50,144 nucleotides of DNA from Azonexus hydrophilus (GCF_905120355.1 NZ_CAJHOB010000018.1:1-50144); one strand, 5' to 3'. Counted from the first letter of the stretch, positions 15,270 through 23,786 are shown. Made by a program: numbers and translations. The notes: generated by a model not told the origin, from the letters alone.

Positions 15270-17443
15270 CCCAACAACTCCTCAAAGTTGCTCGCAATTC
15301 GCCCCGCCAGTTCCACCGCTTTGTCGTTCAGCTCGGCCAGTTCGGCATGGATGCCGCGCAGGATTTCCGCAAAGTCGTCTTCATCGTCATCCAGCGCGGC
15401 GGCCACGCCCACATAACGGCCCGGGGTGAGCGAATAGTCGTTGGCGGCGATGTCCTCCACGCTGACGGCCTTGCACAAGCCGGCCACATCCTCAAACAAG
15501 GCCTGCGGAAAGCGGCTGTGCAGCCAGTGCACCTGGTGGATGAAATAGGCGGCCTGCTTGAGGGCGTCGAGCACCGCATCGCGCACGGTGGGGGCTTCGT
15601 TCTTTTTGCTATCGGCAGCCAGCAAGGCACGCTTGGCGTCGCGGGCGGCTTTGCCGTCGAAGGCTTTGCTCTGGCGGGCACGTAGCTGCTTTTCGGCCGT
15701 ATCCAGCAGTTTTAGCCATTGCTTGTGGCGGGCTTCGAGCAGCTTGCCGGTGGCTTTGAGTTGCGGGGCCAGGGCATCGAGCGTGGTTTGCAGCGTCACC
15801 TGCGCGGCGTGGTCGGTCAGGTCGGCTTGAGCGATGGCGGATCGGGCCTGGGTGCAGGCGCTGAGCAGCGCGGCAATGCTGTCCGCCACGTGCGTTTCGG
15901 CCTGGGCTGCGGCCAGCTCTGCCTTGAAGGTGTCGAGCTGGGCCGGTGTGATCTGCGCATCCTCGGCTTGGTCGGCGTTCAATTCCGCGAGCGTGGCTTG
16001 ACAGGCAAAGGCTTGCAGCGGCGCAGCCAAGGCCTGCACGGCGGCGGTGTCAGCCTCGATGCGTGCGGGAATGGCGGCCAGCCAGTCATCCACTTGCCGC
16101 TGGTGGCGTGCCACCAAGGCGATGAATTTCTCGCGCTCGCCCCGGTACAGCCAGACGATGGCGTTGAGGTTGGCGAGTTGCTCATCGGTGAACACGTGCG
16201 AACGGGCCGACACCACGTGATACACGTTGCGCGCGTCGATCATTAGCACCTGGTCTTGCAGGTCCTGCGGCTTGCCTTTGTCGAAGAACCACAGGGTGCA
16301 CGGCAGGCTGCGGGTGTAGAAGAACTTGTTGCCAATGGCCATCATCACATCGACGTGGCCGGTTTTGACCAGCTGCTCGCGGATGTCGCGGTCTTTGTTG
16401 CCCGCATCGGAGGCGCTGGAGGCCATGACGAAACCGGCGCGGCCCGTGTCGTTCAGGTAGGCGTAGAAGTACTGAATCCACAGGCTGTTGGCGTTGCTGA
16501 TGGCACCTGTTTTGGCATTGGTGCCGGGCAGGCCAAAGGGCAAGCGCCCTGCCTCATCCACCTGGGCTTCCACCTTTTTGGTATCCACGCCGTCCACATT
16601 GAATGGCGGGTTGGCCATGACGAAATCGCACTGGCCGATCAGGTGTTCAGCCTGGTCGTAGAAGGTGTTGCCCTGGCGAATGTTGGAGGCATCCAGGCCG
16701 TGCACCACCAGGTTCATGCGCGCCAGTTTGGTATTGGTGTCGCTTTTTTCCTGACCGTGGAAGGTGACGGAATCGTTGACCACGGCGTGGCGCACATCTT
16801 CGATGAAATGGCCGGTCTGCACGAACATGCCGGCCGAGCCGCAGGCCGGATCGAGCACGAGGCCGTGATCCGGCTCGATGACGTTGACGATCATGCGCAC
16901 CAGCGACGGTGGTGTGAAGAATTCGCCGCCTTCCTGCGCGCCGCTCATGGCGAACTTGTTGAGGAAGTATTCGTAAATGCGCCCGAACACATCGCCGGTG
17001 GCGGCCTTGATGGCGGGGCGGTCGAAAATCTTGACCAGTTCGGCCAGCAGATCAGGCTCGAAGGCGGCATAGCCACGCGGCAAGGCACCGGACAACACCG
17101 GGTATTCGGCCTCGACCGCGTCCATGGCGGCGTCGATGATTTCGCCCACCTTGGCCCCTTGCGGCAGGCTGACGATGCGGTCAAAACGCGCCGCCTCGGG
17201 CAAGTAAATGGCCGCCTTGCCCTGAAAACCGAGTTTGATCAGTGCTTCGCGCTGGGTGGCAGGCACCTGCGGCGGGATGTCGGCTTCGATGTCAGGCAGG
17301 TAGGCTTTGAAACGGTTGTCGGCGTGGCGCAGGAAGATCAGGCCCAGCACCGGCATCGAGTATTCGGCGGCGGTGAGTTTGGAGTTGGCGCGCAGCTGGT
17401 CAGCGGCTTCCCACAGTTCGTTTTCGAGTTGCTGCACGTTCAT
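15266..17443 (-). CDS. hsdM: Type I restriction enzyme, M (methyltransferase) subunit, 725 aa
   Basis: The adenine-N6 methyltransferase subunit. The N-terminal helical HsdM_N domain (ENELWEAADQLRANSKLTAA) is at about 5-140. The catalytic domain has the S-adenosylmethionine motif DPACGSAGMF at 198-207 and NPPF at 278-281. EFFTPPSLVRMIV, typical of HsdM, precedes them. The C-terminal 230 residues are Ala/Gln/Leu-rich and predicted helical, making this longer than the classic 500-aa HsdM and like the larger EcoR124-type members. The start overlaps the upstream HTH gene by four bases. With HsdS it forms the modification enzyme that protects host DNA. Confidence 0.97.
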   Translation of the reverse strand: MNVQQLENELWEAADQLRANSKLTAAEYSMPVLGLIFLRHADNRFKAYLPDIEADIPPQVPATQREALIKLGFQGKAAIYLPEAARFDRIVSLPQGAKVGEIIDAAMDAVEAEYPVLSGALPRGYAAFEPDLLAELVKIFDRPAIKAATGDVFGRIYEYFLNKFAMSGAQEGGEFFTPPSLVRMIVNVIEPDHGLVLDPACGSAGMFVQTGHFIEDVRHAVVNDSVTFHGQEKSDTNTKLARMNLVVHGLDASNIRQGNTFYDQAEHLIGQCDFVMANPPFNVDGVDTKKVEAQVDEAGRLPFGLPGTNAKTGAISNANSLWIQYFYAYLNDTGRAGFVMASSASDAGNKDRDIREQLVKTGHVDVMMAIGNKFFYTRSLPCTLWFFDKGKPQDLQDQVLMIDARNVYHVVSARSHVFTDEQLANLNAIVWLYRGEREKFIALVARHQRQVDDWLAAIPARIEADTAAVQALAAPLQAFACQATLAELNADQAEDAQITPAQLDTFKAELAAAQAETHVADSIAALLSACTQARSAIAQADLTDHAAQVTLQTTLDALAPQLKATGKLLEARHKQWLKLLDTAEKQLRARQSKAFDGKAARDAKRALLAADSKKNEAPTVRDAVLDALKQAAYFIHQVHWLHSRFPQALFEDVAGLCKAVSVEDIAANDYSLTPGRYVGVAAALDDDEDDFAEILRGIHAELAELNDKAVELAGRIASNFEELLG

Positions 17444-17661
17444 GCGTTGTTCTCATTGTTCTGTTCAGCGGATGCGCTGCTGTCTTCATCCGCGCCCCCG
17501 GCGCGCACCCATTCGTCCACCTCGGAGAGCTGGAATTTCCACAGCCGCCCGATCTTGTGCGCGGGCAAGCCCTTGCGCTCGCGCCAGCGATAGACGGTGT
17601 CCTTCACCACGCCCAAATGCCGGGCGACATCGATGGCAGTGACCCAGGGTTCGGCGTTCAT
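17440..17661 (-). CDS. Small MerR/excisionase-type HTH protein leading the hsd operon, 73 aa
   Basis: A short DNA-binding protein of the excisionase/AlpA-like HTH_17 family: TAIDVARHLGVVKDTVYRWR followed by KIGRLWKFQLSEVDEWV, the full winged-helix pattern, with an acidic Glu/Ser/Asn-rich tail. The ATG at 17661 is preferred; a GTG five codons upstream (17676) is equally open. It overlaps hsdM by four bases and is the first gene of the operon. Such proteins often precede hsdM and probably control the operon. Three copies of a GGGGTAA heptamer lie about 110-160 bases upstream and could be its binding sites. Confidence 0.85.
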   Translation of the reverse strand: MNAEPWVTAIDVARHLGVVKDTVYRWRERKGLPAHKIGRLWKFQLSEVDEWVRAGGADEDSSASAEQNNENNA

Positions 17662-17770
17662 GGCATTGGCGCTCACAGAGGCATCAAAGTCGTTTTAAGT
17701 CGTCATCAGTCTACCAGACGGCTGCGGTGGCGGCCACCTTGAAATGGCTGTGATTGACGGTGTGGCGATT

Positions 17771-17817
17771 GGGGTAATGGCTGGCACCGTTACCCCATTT
17801 TTGATGGTTATTACCCC
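17771..17817. promoter_or_regulatory. Three spaced GGGGTAA/TTACCCC heptamers upstream of the hsd operon
   Basis: GGGGTAA at 17771-17777 and TTACCCC at 17790-17796 form an inverted pair, and a further TTACCCC lies at 17811-17817. Centres are 19 and 21 bases apart, about two helical turns, so a protein could bind them on one face of the helix. They lie between the divergent hsd operon and the small gene at 17884. Function inferred from spacing only. Confidence 0.4.
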
Positions 17818-17883
17818 TATCGCTTGGCTTCTTGATCGTTCAGCGCGTGAATGGTGGCGTCATCAATCAACCCGGAGCTCACC

Positions 17884-18087
17884 ATGAACACCCAGCCCAC
17901 TGCCATCGACGCCTATCTCGCCCGCGCCGCCGCCATCCACATCAAGTTGGCCCGACTACAGCAACTGGCCGACGACCACTTCGGCCACGACCCGGAGGCC
18001 ATCCACTGGGGCCACGTCGGTGACCTCGAGTGGGTGGATCAGACTCTGGATGATTTGTTGGCGATCTTCGACAGCCACGCCAAGTGA
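17884..18087 (+). CDS. Small conserved integrative-element protein, 67 aa
   Basis: A small helical acidic protein with a central DDHFGHDPEAIHWGHVGDL stretch. From memory this resembles short hypothetical proteins on Tn4371-like elements and IncP-type plasmids; no function is known to me. The ATG at 17884 follows CGGAG with good spacing; an upstream in-frame GTG would add 11 residues without support. Two His-containing motifs (HFGH, IHWGH) could bind metal, but this is not established. It is the last gene before the element's end at the tRNA-Val scar and is transcribed towards it. Confidence 0.65.
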   Translation: MNTQPTAIDAYLARAAAIHIKLARLQQLADDHFGHDPEAIHWGHVGDLEWVDQTLDDLLAIFDSHAK

Positions 18088-18348
18088 CGGTGGCCATCTG
18101 CTGACCGACGCAGACTGTGCAGCCATCGGCAAACAACCGACTCTGCCCTCGTCAGACAACCAGAATCCCATCCTCCATACGCTTCCTCGAACCACATTTC
18201 CCTAACCTCCTGTAGTGCCTCCTTGGTACAACATAGAACCGGACAGATCATTTGCTACAACTCAGGACAGATTACTTGTTCTCTACAGATCGGGAAACCA
18301 CGGTTGGAAAGCAACGTAACTTATTGTATACATTGATAACAATTCTCC
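18088..18348. other. 261-bp end of the integrative element without genes
   Basis: No gene is visible. It holds a pair of imperfect direct repeats at 18241-18280 and becomes A/T-rich just before the tRNA-Val junction (18320-18345), as is common for recombinase attachment regions. Confidence 0.45.
18241..18280 (+). repeat. Imperfect direct repeats GGACAGATNANTTGNT
   Basis: GGACAGATCATTTGCT (18241-18256) and GGACAGATTACTTGTT (18265-18280) agree at 13 of 16 positions and are 24 bases apart. They lie about 70-110 bases inside the element end. They could be recombinase arm sites, or the multiple end repeats of a decayed IS21-like insertion sequence. No transposase remains. Confidence 0.4.
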
Positions 18349-18393
18349 CTTACAAGGCGAATGTCAGCGGTTCGACCCCGTTAGCACCCACCA
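18349..18393 (+). other. attR: 3' half of tRNA-Val(UAC), right boundary of the integrative element
   Basis: The sequence is the 3' half of a tRNA from the anticodon loop CTTACAA (anticodon UAC) onward: 3' anticodon stem GGCGA, variable ATGTC, T stem AGCGG, loop TTCGACC, CCGTT, acceptor strand AGCACCC, A and CCA. Upstream sequence (18300-18348) cannot form the matching 5' half; AACAATTCTCC does not pair with GGCGA. The element therefore duplicated the tRNA's 3' end, and the intact tRNA-Val should lie at the other end (attL), outside this window. Confidence 0.88.
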
Positions 18394-18398
18394 AATTC

Positions 18399-18429
18399 AA
18401 GCCCGCTGATTCGATGAATCAGCGGGCTT
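18399..18429. terminator. Hairpin terminator behind the tRNA-Val remnant and glrR
   Basis: A perfect 14-bp stem (AAGCCCGCTGATTC with GAATCAGCGGGCTT) around a 3-base loop. It lies six bases past the tRNA CCA end and 34 bases beyond the glrR stop, so it probably ends both converging transcripts. T runs on either side are short. Confidence 0.75.
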
Positions 18430-18462
18430 ATCGTTTCTGGGCAAGGTTCAACCGTCTGCAGG

Positions 18463-19863
18463 CTAAACCTCCCCTTCTCCTTGGCGGAACATAGCCGGCG
18501 TGAGATCGTATTTCTGCAGCAAACGATAGAGTTCCGTACGGTTGCGATCGGCAATCCGGGCCGCATCGGCAACGTTGCCGTCGGTCAGTTTCAGCAGGCT
18601 GACCAGGTAATCGCGCTCGAAACGCTGTTTGGCCTCGGCGTAGCTCAGCGCTTCCATGCGCGGTGCGCGCAGGGCGCGCTGGACCAGGCTGACCGGGATC
18701 AGGGGGGTCGAACTGAGCGCGCAGCTTTGTTCGACCACATTGAACAGCTGGCGTACATTGCCCGGCCATTTGGCCGTCGCCAGCGCTTCCAGGGCTTCCG
18801 GCGCGAAGCCAGTGAAGGGACGAGCATATTTCGTCGCCAGCTGGCGCAGAAAGTGTGTCGCCAGCAGGGGAATATCCTCGCGTCGTTCCTCCAGCCGTGG
18901 CAGGGTCAGGGAGACCACGTCGAGCCGGTAGTACAGGTCTTCGCGGAATTCGCCGTGCTGCATGGCGGCTTCCAGGTCGCGATGGGTGGCGGAAATGAAA
19001 CGGACGTCCACTTTTTCCGATTGCGTCGCGCCGACCGGCCGCACCACCCGTTCCTGCAGCACACGCAGTAGTTTGACCTGCAGCGGCAAGGGCATGTCGC
19101 CGATTTCATCGAGAAACAGGGTGCCCCCGTCGGCGGCCTGGACCAGCCCCCGGCGTGCTGTTGCCGCGCCGGTAAAGGCACCGCGCGCGTGACCGAATAA
19201 TTCGGATTCGAGCAATGCTTCAGGAATGGCGCCGCAATTGATGGCGATGAAGGGTTTACTGGCCCGCGGGCTGGCCTGATGGATGGCGCGCGCCAGTACT
19301 TCCTTGCCGCTGCCGCTTTCACCCCGGATCAGGATGCTGGCATCGGAGGCCGCCACCATGCGTGCCTCGCTCATCAGTTGGGCCATGCGGGCACTGCGGT
19401 ACACCATGCCATCCGCCCATTTGTTGTCGCCCTCCGCTGTGTTGTCGGTCACGGGGGCGGCTGACAAGGCAAGTGCCTGGTCGATCTTGGCCAGTAGCAC
19501 CTGGCTGTCGAAAGGTTTGGTCAGATAGCCGAAGACTCCGCGTGACGTGGCATCCACCGCATCCGGTATGGTGCCGTGGGCGGTCAGCAGGATGACCGGC
19601 AGGCCGGGATGCGTGGTACGCAATTCTTCGAACAGGGATAGCCCGTCGCGCCCTGGTAGCCGGATGTCACTGACCACGACACGCGGCGGGTCAACGGCGA
19701 TCAGGGTCAGTCCTTCCTCGACCGAGCCCGCCGCGCTGACACGATAGCCGCTGGCTTTCAGGCGCATGGAGAGCAGGCGCAGAATATCCTCATCGTCGTC
19801 GATGACCAGGATGTGGGCGCCCTGCCCGTTTTTCGTACCAGATGTCGCTACGGGCTCGCTCAT
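18463..19863 (-). CDS. glrR: Sigma-54-dependent response regulator GlrR (QseF)
   Basis: A 466-aa NtrC-type activator. An N-terminal receiver domain (residues about 17-130) has the acidic pocket DDDED, the phospho-acceptor Asp in VVSDIRLPG and Lys in YLTKPF. A central AAA+ domain has Walker A GESGSGKE and the GAFTGA loop needed to contact sigma-54. A C-terminal Fis-type HTH includes NVADAARIADRNRTELYRLL. It overlaps qseG by four bases (ATGA) and is last in the glrK-qseG-glrR operon, matching the gammaproteobacterial order. In enterobacteria GlrR drives the small RNA glmY and rpoE; targets here are unknown. The enterobacterial downstream glnB is absent; the tRNA-Val site follows. Confidence 0.93.
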   Translation of the reverse strand: MSEPVATSGTKNGQGAHILVIDDDEDILRLLSMRLKASGYRVSAAGSVEEGLTLIAVDPPRVVVSDIRLPGRDGLSLFEELRTTHPGLPVILLTAHGTIPDAVDATSRGVFGYLTKPFDSQVLLAKIDQALALSAAPVTDNTAEGDNKWADGMVYRSARMAQLMSEARMVAASDASILIRGESGSGKEVLARAIHQASPRASKPFIAINCGAIPEALLESELFGHARGAFTGAATARRGLVQAADGGTLFLDEIGDMPLPLQVKLLRVLQERVVRPVGATQSEKVDVRFISATHRDLEAAMQHGEFREDLYYRLDVVSLTLPRLEERREDIPLLATHFLRQLATKYARPFTGFAPEALEALATAKWPGNVRQLFNVVEQSCALSSTPLIPVSLVQRALRAPRMEALSYAEAKQRFERDYLVSLLKLTDGNVADAARIADRNRTELYRLLQKYDLTPAMFRQGEGEV

Positions 19864-20483
19864 GGCAGTTTCCCAGTAGGTGTCGAACGCGCCGGCAGGC
19901 TGCGTTCAATGTTGGCCAGACGCTCCAGTTTTTCCTGCAGGTCATGAATCTTGCGCTGGTTTTCCTTGCCCTGCATTTGCAATCGTTCCTGCACACCTTC
20001 CAGACGCACACGCTCGGTCAGTTGTTCGACCAGCAGGGCCGCCAGTGGCTGTAAGGCCACTGCGGCGGGATCATTTGATTTCAGCAAGGTTTCGGCCAGG
20101 GACAGGGCCTTGGCCGGATCACCGGTCGAGGTGCGCGTCTGGGCATACAACAAGGCGAGGCGCATCTGGTTTTCCGGATTACCGGTAGTGGCCGCCAGCT
20201 GGCTACGCTCGCGCGCAATTTCACTCGCCGACATGCCCTGCAACCCCTGCCGGTAGGCCAGGGCAGCAATCAGGGCATGGCGGGTGGCGGCGGGTAGAAC
20301 CACGGCCGGAACGACGGACTGACTGGTGGCATCCGGGGGGGCAGCGGATGCTGTCGGGAGCGCAGCAGGTGAAGCTGCTGGTGCCTGCGGCGCTGTGCTG
20401 CTGCAGGCGGTCGCCGCCAGGCAAACTACGACGGTACAGAAACGCCGGCATAGCGGCAGGAAGGTGCGTGTTTCAGTGTGCAT
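19860..20483 (-). CDS. qseG: QseG-like outer-membrane lipoprotein, 207 aa
   Basis: A lipoprotein between the sensor and regulator genes. The N-terminus has a basic start, a hydrophobic segment and the lipobox LAATAC (Cys at about 24), followed by a Pro/Ala-rich linker (residues 28-55) and a helical C-terminal half with a coiled-coil stretch (LTERVRLEGVQERLQMQG and KIHDLQEKLERLANIE). The ATG at 20483 overlaps the kinase stop (TGATG-type), so translation is coupled. In E. coli QseG activates the kinase GlrK from the outer membrane. Sequence identity to QseG is low as far as I can judge, so the name rests on position, lipobox and coiled coil. Confidence 0.78.
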   Translation of the reverse strand: MHTETRTFLPLCRRFCTVVVCLAATACSSTAPQAPAASPAALPTASAAPPDATSQSVVPAVVLPAATRHALIAALAYRQGLQGMSASEIARERSQLAATTGNPENQMRLALLYAQTRTSTGDPAKALSLAETLLKSNDPAAVALQPLAALLVEQLTERVRLEGVQERLQMQGKENQRKIHDLQEKLERLANIERSLPARSTPTGKLP

Positions 20484-21882
20484 CAGGAATCTCGACTCGA
20501 AAATGCGCGCCCTGGGCGGACGCCAGTAAATCAACCTTGCCCCCCATGGCATTGGCCAGTTCACGGACGATGGACAGGCCAACACCGCTCCCGCGCCGGG
20601 CGACAGGCGCCGGCAGGCGACCTTGCACGAAGGGCTGGAAAATTCGTTCACTGTCATCGGGGGCCACGCCACAGCCGGCATCGATGCAGTCGAAATGCCA
20701 GGCATCAGGTGCGCGCCGTGCCGCCAGAACGATTTCCCCTCCCTGTGGGCTGAAATCAATGGCGTTGGCCAAGAGGTTATCCAGAATCAGCGCCATTTTT
20801 CCGGTGTCAAGGCGGACTTCGCCCGGATCGATCTGCTGCGTGATATGGATTTGCCGTGTCTGCGCCCGCAATTCATGCCGGCTGACGGCTTCGGTCAGCA
20901 ACTGCCCTGCTTCGCAGCGCACCATGTTGAGCTGGCGGGCATCAAAAATTGCCGCATTGAGGCCGAGCAGGCTTTCGATCCGCCCCTGCAGGCCAAGTAC
21001 GTTGTGCGCCATGATCTGGACCACTTCCCGCTGACCCGGCGAGAGCGGCCCGGGGACTTCTTCCGCCAGCAGGGCCGCGCCTTCCTTGAGCGCCGTGAGC
21101 GGTGTCTTGAGCTCATGCGAGACATGGCGCAGTGTTTTCTGCCGGTCGCTTTCCAGTTCCGCCAGATGCTGGCGAAGCCAGTCAAGACGGCGTCCCAGGC
21201 GGCGCAAGTCGATCGGGCCGCCGACATTGATTTCTTCCTCGAAACGTCGCGCGCCCAGGCGCCGGATCGCCCGGTCGAGCTGCCGTACCGGACGCAGCAG
21301 CCACCAGCCCATGACCAGCGCCACGCTAACCGCGCCGATCAGCGCCAAAGCGAGCTTGCTGCCCAGCTGGATGCGATGCTTCTCCAGTTCGTGAATGAGG
21401 CGGGTGTTTTCGCTATCCATCCAGCGCTGCCCGGCCTGGGCCACCTGATTGTTGAGACTGCCCAGGCGGTCAAGCAGGACCAGGATGTCTTCCTCTGTCT
21501 TCTCGTTTTGTCGTGCCAGGCGGCGGCTGATCTTGCCTGCCACGCTGCGCCATTGTGCCGGCACATCGCCCAGACCCGGCGCGGCCAGCGCCTCGATGCG
21601 GCCGAGCTGCTCGTAGGACTCTTCAAGATAGCTCTGGAAGCGACGGCGCAGATCGCCGTCACCGAGGACCAGATATTGCCGGGCACTGCGCTCCATATCG
21701 ACGCTGCGTTCGTTCAGGGTCTGAATGGCGGCGCTCAGTTCGACCGCCAGGGCACTGTTTTCACGGCTTTCACCGACCAGATTCTCCAGCAGCAGCCAGC
21801 TGTTGATCGCCACCCCGCCCAGCAGGGCGACGATGAAGACAAAGCCGACCAGCATGCCCTGGAGAAAGGAAATCCGCTTCAT
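20473..21882 (-). CDS. glrK: Sensor histidine kinase GlrK (QseE)
   Basis: A 469-aa membrane kinase. There is one membrane helix at residues 8-32, a helical periplasmic sensor of about 150 residues, a second membrane helix at about 177-197 and a HAMP segment. The HisKA box LRHVSHELKTPLTALKEG carries the phosphorylated His. The HATPase domain has the N box ILDNLLANAIDFS, the G1 box DAGCGVAPD and the G2 box GSGVGLSIV. It phosphorylates GlrR. First gene of the operon, divergent from ettA with 132 bases between; no clear promoter motif stands out there. Confidence 0.93.
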   Translation of the reverse strand: MKRISFLQGMLVGFVFIVALLGGVAINSWLLLENLVGESRENSALAVELSAAIQTLNERSVDMERSARQYLVLGDGDLRRRFQSYLEESYEQLGRIEALAAPGLGDVPAQWRSVAGKISRRLARQNEKTEEDILVLLDRLGSLNNQVAQAGQRWMDSENTRLIHELEKHRIQLGSKLALALIGAVSVALVMGWWLLRPVRQLDRAIRRLGARRFEEEINVGGPIDLRRLGRRLDWLRQHLAELESDRQKTLRHVSHELKTPLTALKEGAALLAEEVPGPLSPGQREVVQIMAHNVLGLQGRIESLLGLNAAIFDARQLNMVRCEAGQLLTEAVSRHELRAQTRQIHITQQIDPGEVRLDTGKMALILDNLLANAIDFSPQGGEIVLAARRAPDAWHFDCIDAGCGVAPDDSERIFQPFVQGRLPAPVARRGSGVGLSIVRELANAMGGKVDLLASAQGAHFRVEIPDAH

Positions 21883-22014
21883 ATGCTGAAAGGTCTGCTA
21901 ACGGCAGAAATTTGCAAAGCGACATTGTAGCGCCGCCCGCCCTGCCCTCTGGTCATTTCGCGCGCCACCCCGTACACTCGGGCGTTTATCTTTGTCACAA
22001 GGCTCCAGGCTCCC

Positions 22015-23679
22015 ATGGCTCAATACGTAATGTCGATGCTGCGCGTCAGCAAGATCGTTCCGCCAAAACGGCAGATCATCAAGGATATTTCCCTGTCTTT
22101 CTTTCCCGGCGCCAAGATCGGCCTGCTGGGTCTGAACGGTGCCGGCAAGTCGACCGTGCTCAAGATCATGGCCGGCGTGGAAAAGGAATACGACGGCGAA
22201 GTGCAGTGGCAACCCAATATTTCCATTGGCTATCTGCCGCAGGAACCGCAGCTCGACGCCGACAAGACGGTGCGCGAGGAAGTCGAGTCGGCGCTGGGCG
22301 AAATCATGCAGGCGCAGGCCAAGCTCGACGAAATTTACGCTGCGTATGCGGACGAAAACGCCGATTTCGACAAGCTGGCGGAAGAACAGGCACGGCTGGA
22401 AGCCATCATCGCCACCGCCGGCGCCGATGTCGAACACCAGATGGAAATCGCCGCTGACGCGCTGCGCCTGCCGCCCTGGGATGCGAAAATTGGCGTTCTT
22501 TCCGGTGGCGAGAAGCGCCGCGTGGCGCTGGCCAAGCTACTGCTGTCGAAACCCGACATGCTGCTGCTCGACGAACCGACCAACCACCTCGATGCCGAAT
22601 CGGTTGAATGGCTGGAGCAATTCCTCGTCCGTTTCCCGGGTACCGTGGTTGCTGTGACCCACGACCGTTACTTCCTCGACAACGCCGCCGAGTGGATTCT
22701 TGAACTCGACCGTGGTGAGGGCATTCCCTGGAAGGGCAACTACTCCAGTTGGCTGGAGCAGAAGGAAGCCCGCCTGGAGCAGGAGCAGAAACAGGAAGCG
22801 GCGCGGATGAAGGCGATGAAGCAGGAACTGGAGTGGGTGCGCTCCAACCCGAAGGCGCGTCAGGCCAAGTCCAAGGCGCGTCTTTCCCGCTTCGAGGAAA
22901 TGTCCTCGCACGAGTACCAGAAGCGCAATGAAACCCAGGAAATCTTCATCCCGGTGGGCGAGCGCCTGGGTGATCAGGTGATCGAATTCAACGGCGTATC
23001 CAAGGCTTTTGGCGACAAGTTGCTGATCGACAATCTCAGCTTCGCCATTCCGCCCGGCGCCATCGTCGGCATCATCGGTCCCAACGGTGCTGGTAAGTCG
23101 ACCCTGTTCAAGATGATTACCGGCCAGCAGCAGCCGGATGCCGGCGAAGTGAAGATCGGCCAGACCGTCAAACTCGCTTATGTTGATCAGTCGCGTGACT
23201 GCCTCGATGGCAACAAGACGGTGTTCGAAGAACTGGCGCAAGGCAGCGACATCCTGCAGATCGGCAAGTTCGAGATGCCCAGCCGTGCCTACATCGGCCG
23301 TTTCAACTTCAAGGGCGGTGATCAGGGCAAGCAGGTCGGCAAACTTTCCGGTGGCGAACGTGGCCGCCTACATCTGGCCAAGACACTGATGACCGGTGGC
23401 AATGTGCTGCTGCTCGACGAACCGTCGAATGACCTCGATGTGGAAACCCTGCGTGCGCTGGAAGACGCGCTGCTCGAATTCCCCGGTTGCGCGCTGGTCA
23501 TCTCGCACGACCGCTGGTTCCTCGACCGCATCTGCACGCACATCCTGGCGGCCGAAGGCGAGTCGCAGTGGACCTTCTTCCCGGGCAACTACCAGGAATA
23601 CGAAGAAGACAAGAAACGCCGGATGGGTGAAGAAGGCGCCAAACCGAAGCGCATCCGCTACAAGCCGATCAGCCGTTGA
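22015..23679 (+). CDS. ettA: EttA, energy-dependent translational throttle (ABC-F ATPase)
   Basis: A 554-aa ABC-F protein with two nucleotide-binding domains and no membrane segments. Walker A GLNGAGKST at about 39-47 and GPNGAGKST at about 356-364; signatures LSGGEKRRVALA and LSGGERGRLHLA; Walker B LLLDEPTNHLD and LLLDEPSNDLD, the second with the EttA-like Ser-Asn. The charged linker (residues about 240-300, QKEARLEQEQKQEAARMKA) is the P-site tRNA interaction motif. The C-terminal GEEGAKPKRIRYKPISR is typical of EttA. EttA binds the ribosomal E site and gates the first peptide bond according to ATP/ADP ratio. Start MAQYVMSMLRVSK as in the family. Followed by a strong terminator. Confidence 0.96.
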   Translation: MAQYVMSMLRVSKIVPPKRQIIKDISLSFFPGAKIGLLGLNGAGKSTVLKIMAGVEKEYDGEVQWQPNISIGYLPQEPQLDADKTVREEVESALGEIMQAQAKLDEIYAAYADENADFDKLAEEQARLEAIIATAGADVEHQMEIAADALRLPPWDAKIGVLSGGEKRRVALAKLLLSKPDMLLLDEPTNHLDAESVEWLEQFLVRFPGTVVAVTHDRYFLDNAAEWILELDRGEGIPWKGNYSSWLEQKEARLEQEQKQEAARMKAMKQELEWVRSNPKARQAKSKARLSRFEEMSSHEYQKRNETQEIFIPVGERLGDQVIEFNGVSKAFGDKLLIDNLSFAIPPGAIVGIIGPNGAGKSTLFKMITGQQQPDAGEVKIGQTVKLAYVDQSRDCLDGNKTVFEELAQGSDILQIGKFEMPSRAYIGRFNFKGGDQGKQVGKLSGGERGRLHLAKTLMTGGNVLLLDEPSNDLDVETLRALEDALLEFPGCALVISHDRWFLDRICTHILAAEGESQWTFFPGNYQEYEEDKKRRMGEEGAKPKRIRYKPISR

Positions 23680-23753
23680 GGTGCGTTTTCCGTTGCTTCA
23701 GCCTGTTTGATCGGGGCTGAACAGCGGTTTCGGGGATCACTGTGAGTTGCCTG

Positions 23754-23786
23754 TCGGGCCGGCGTATTGCTCCGGCCCGATTTTTT
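23754..23786 (+). terminator. Rho-independent terminator after ettA
   Basis: A 9-bp GC-rich stem (TCGGGCCGG with CCGGCCCGA), a 9-base loop and then six Ts. It ends ettA transcription 75 bases after its stop, before the convergent secretin-N gene. Confidence 0.9.

Noticed and set aside
16256..17593. 445-aa plus-strand frame opposite hsdM
   Set aside because: Antisense shadow of a well-supported hsdM; His/Gly/Val-rich composition with no domain.
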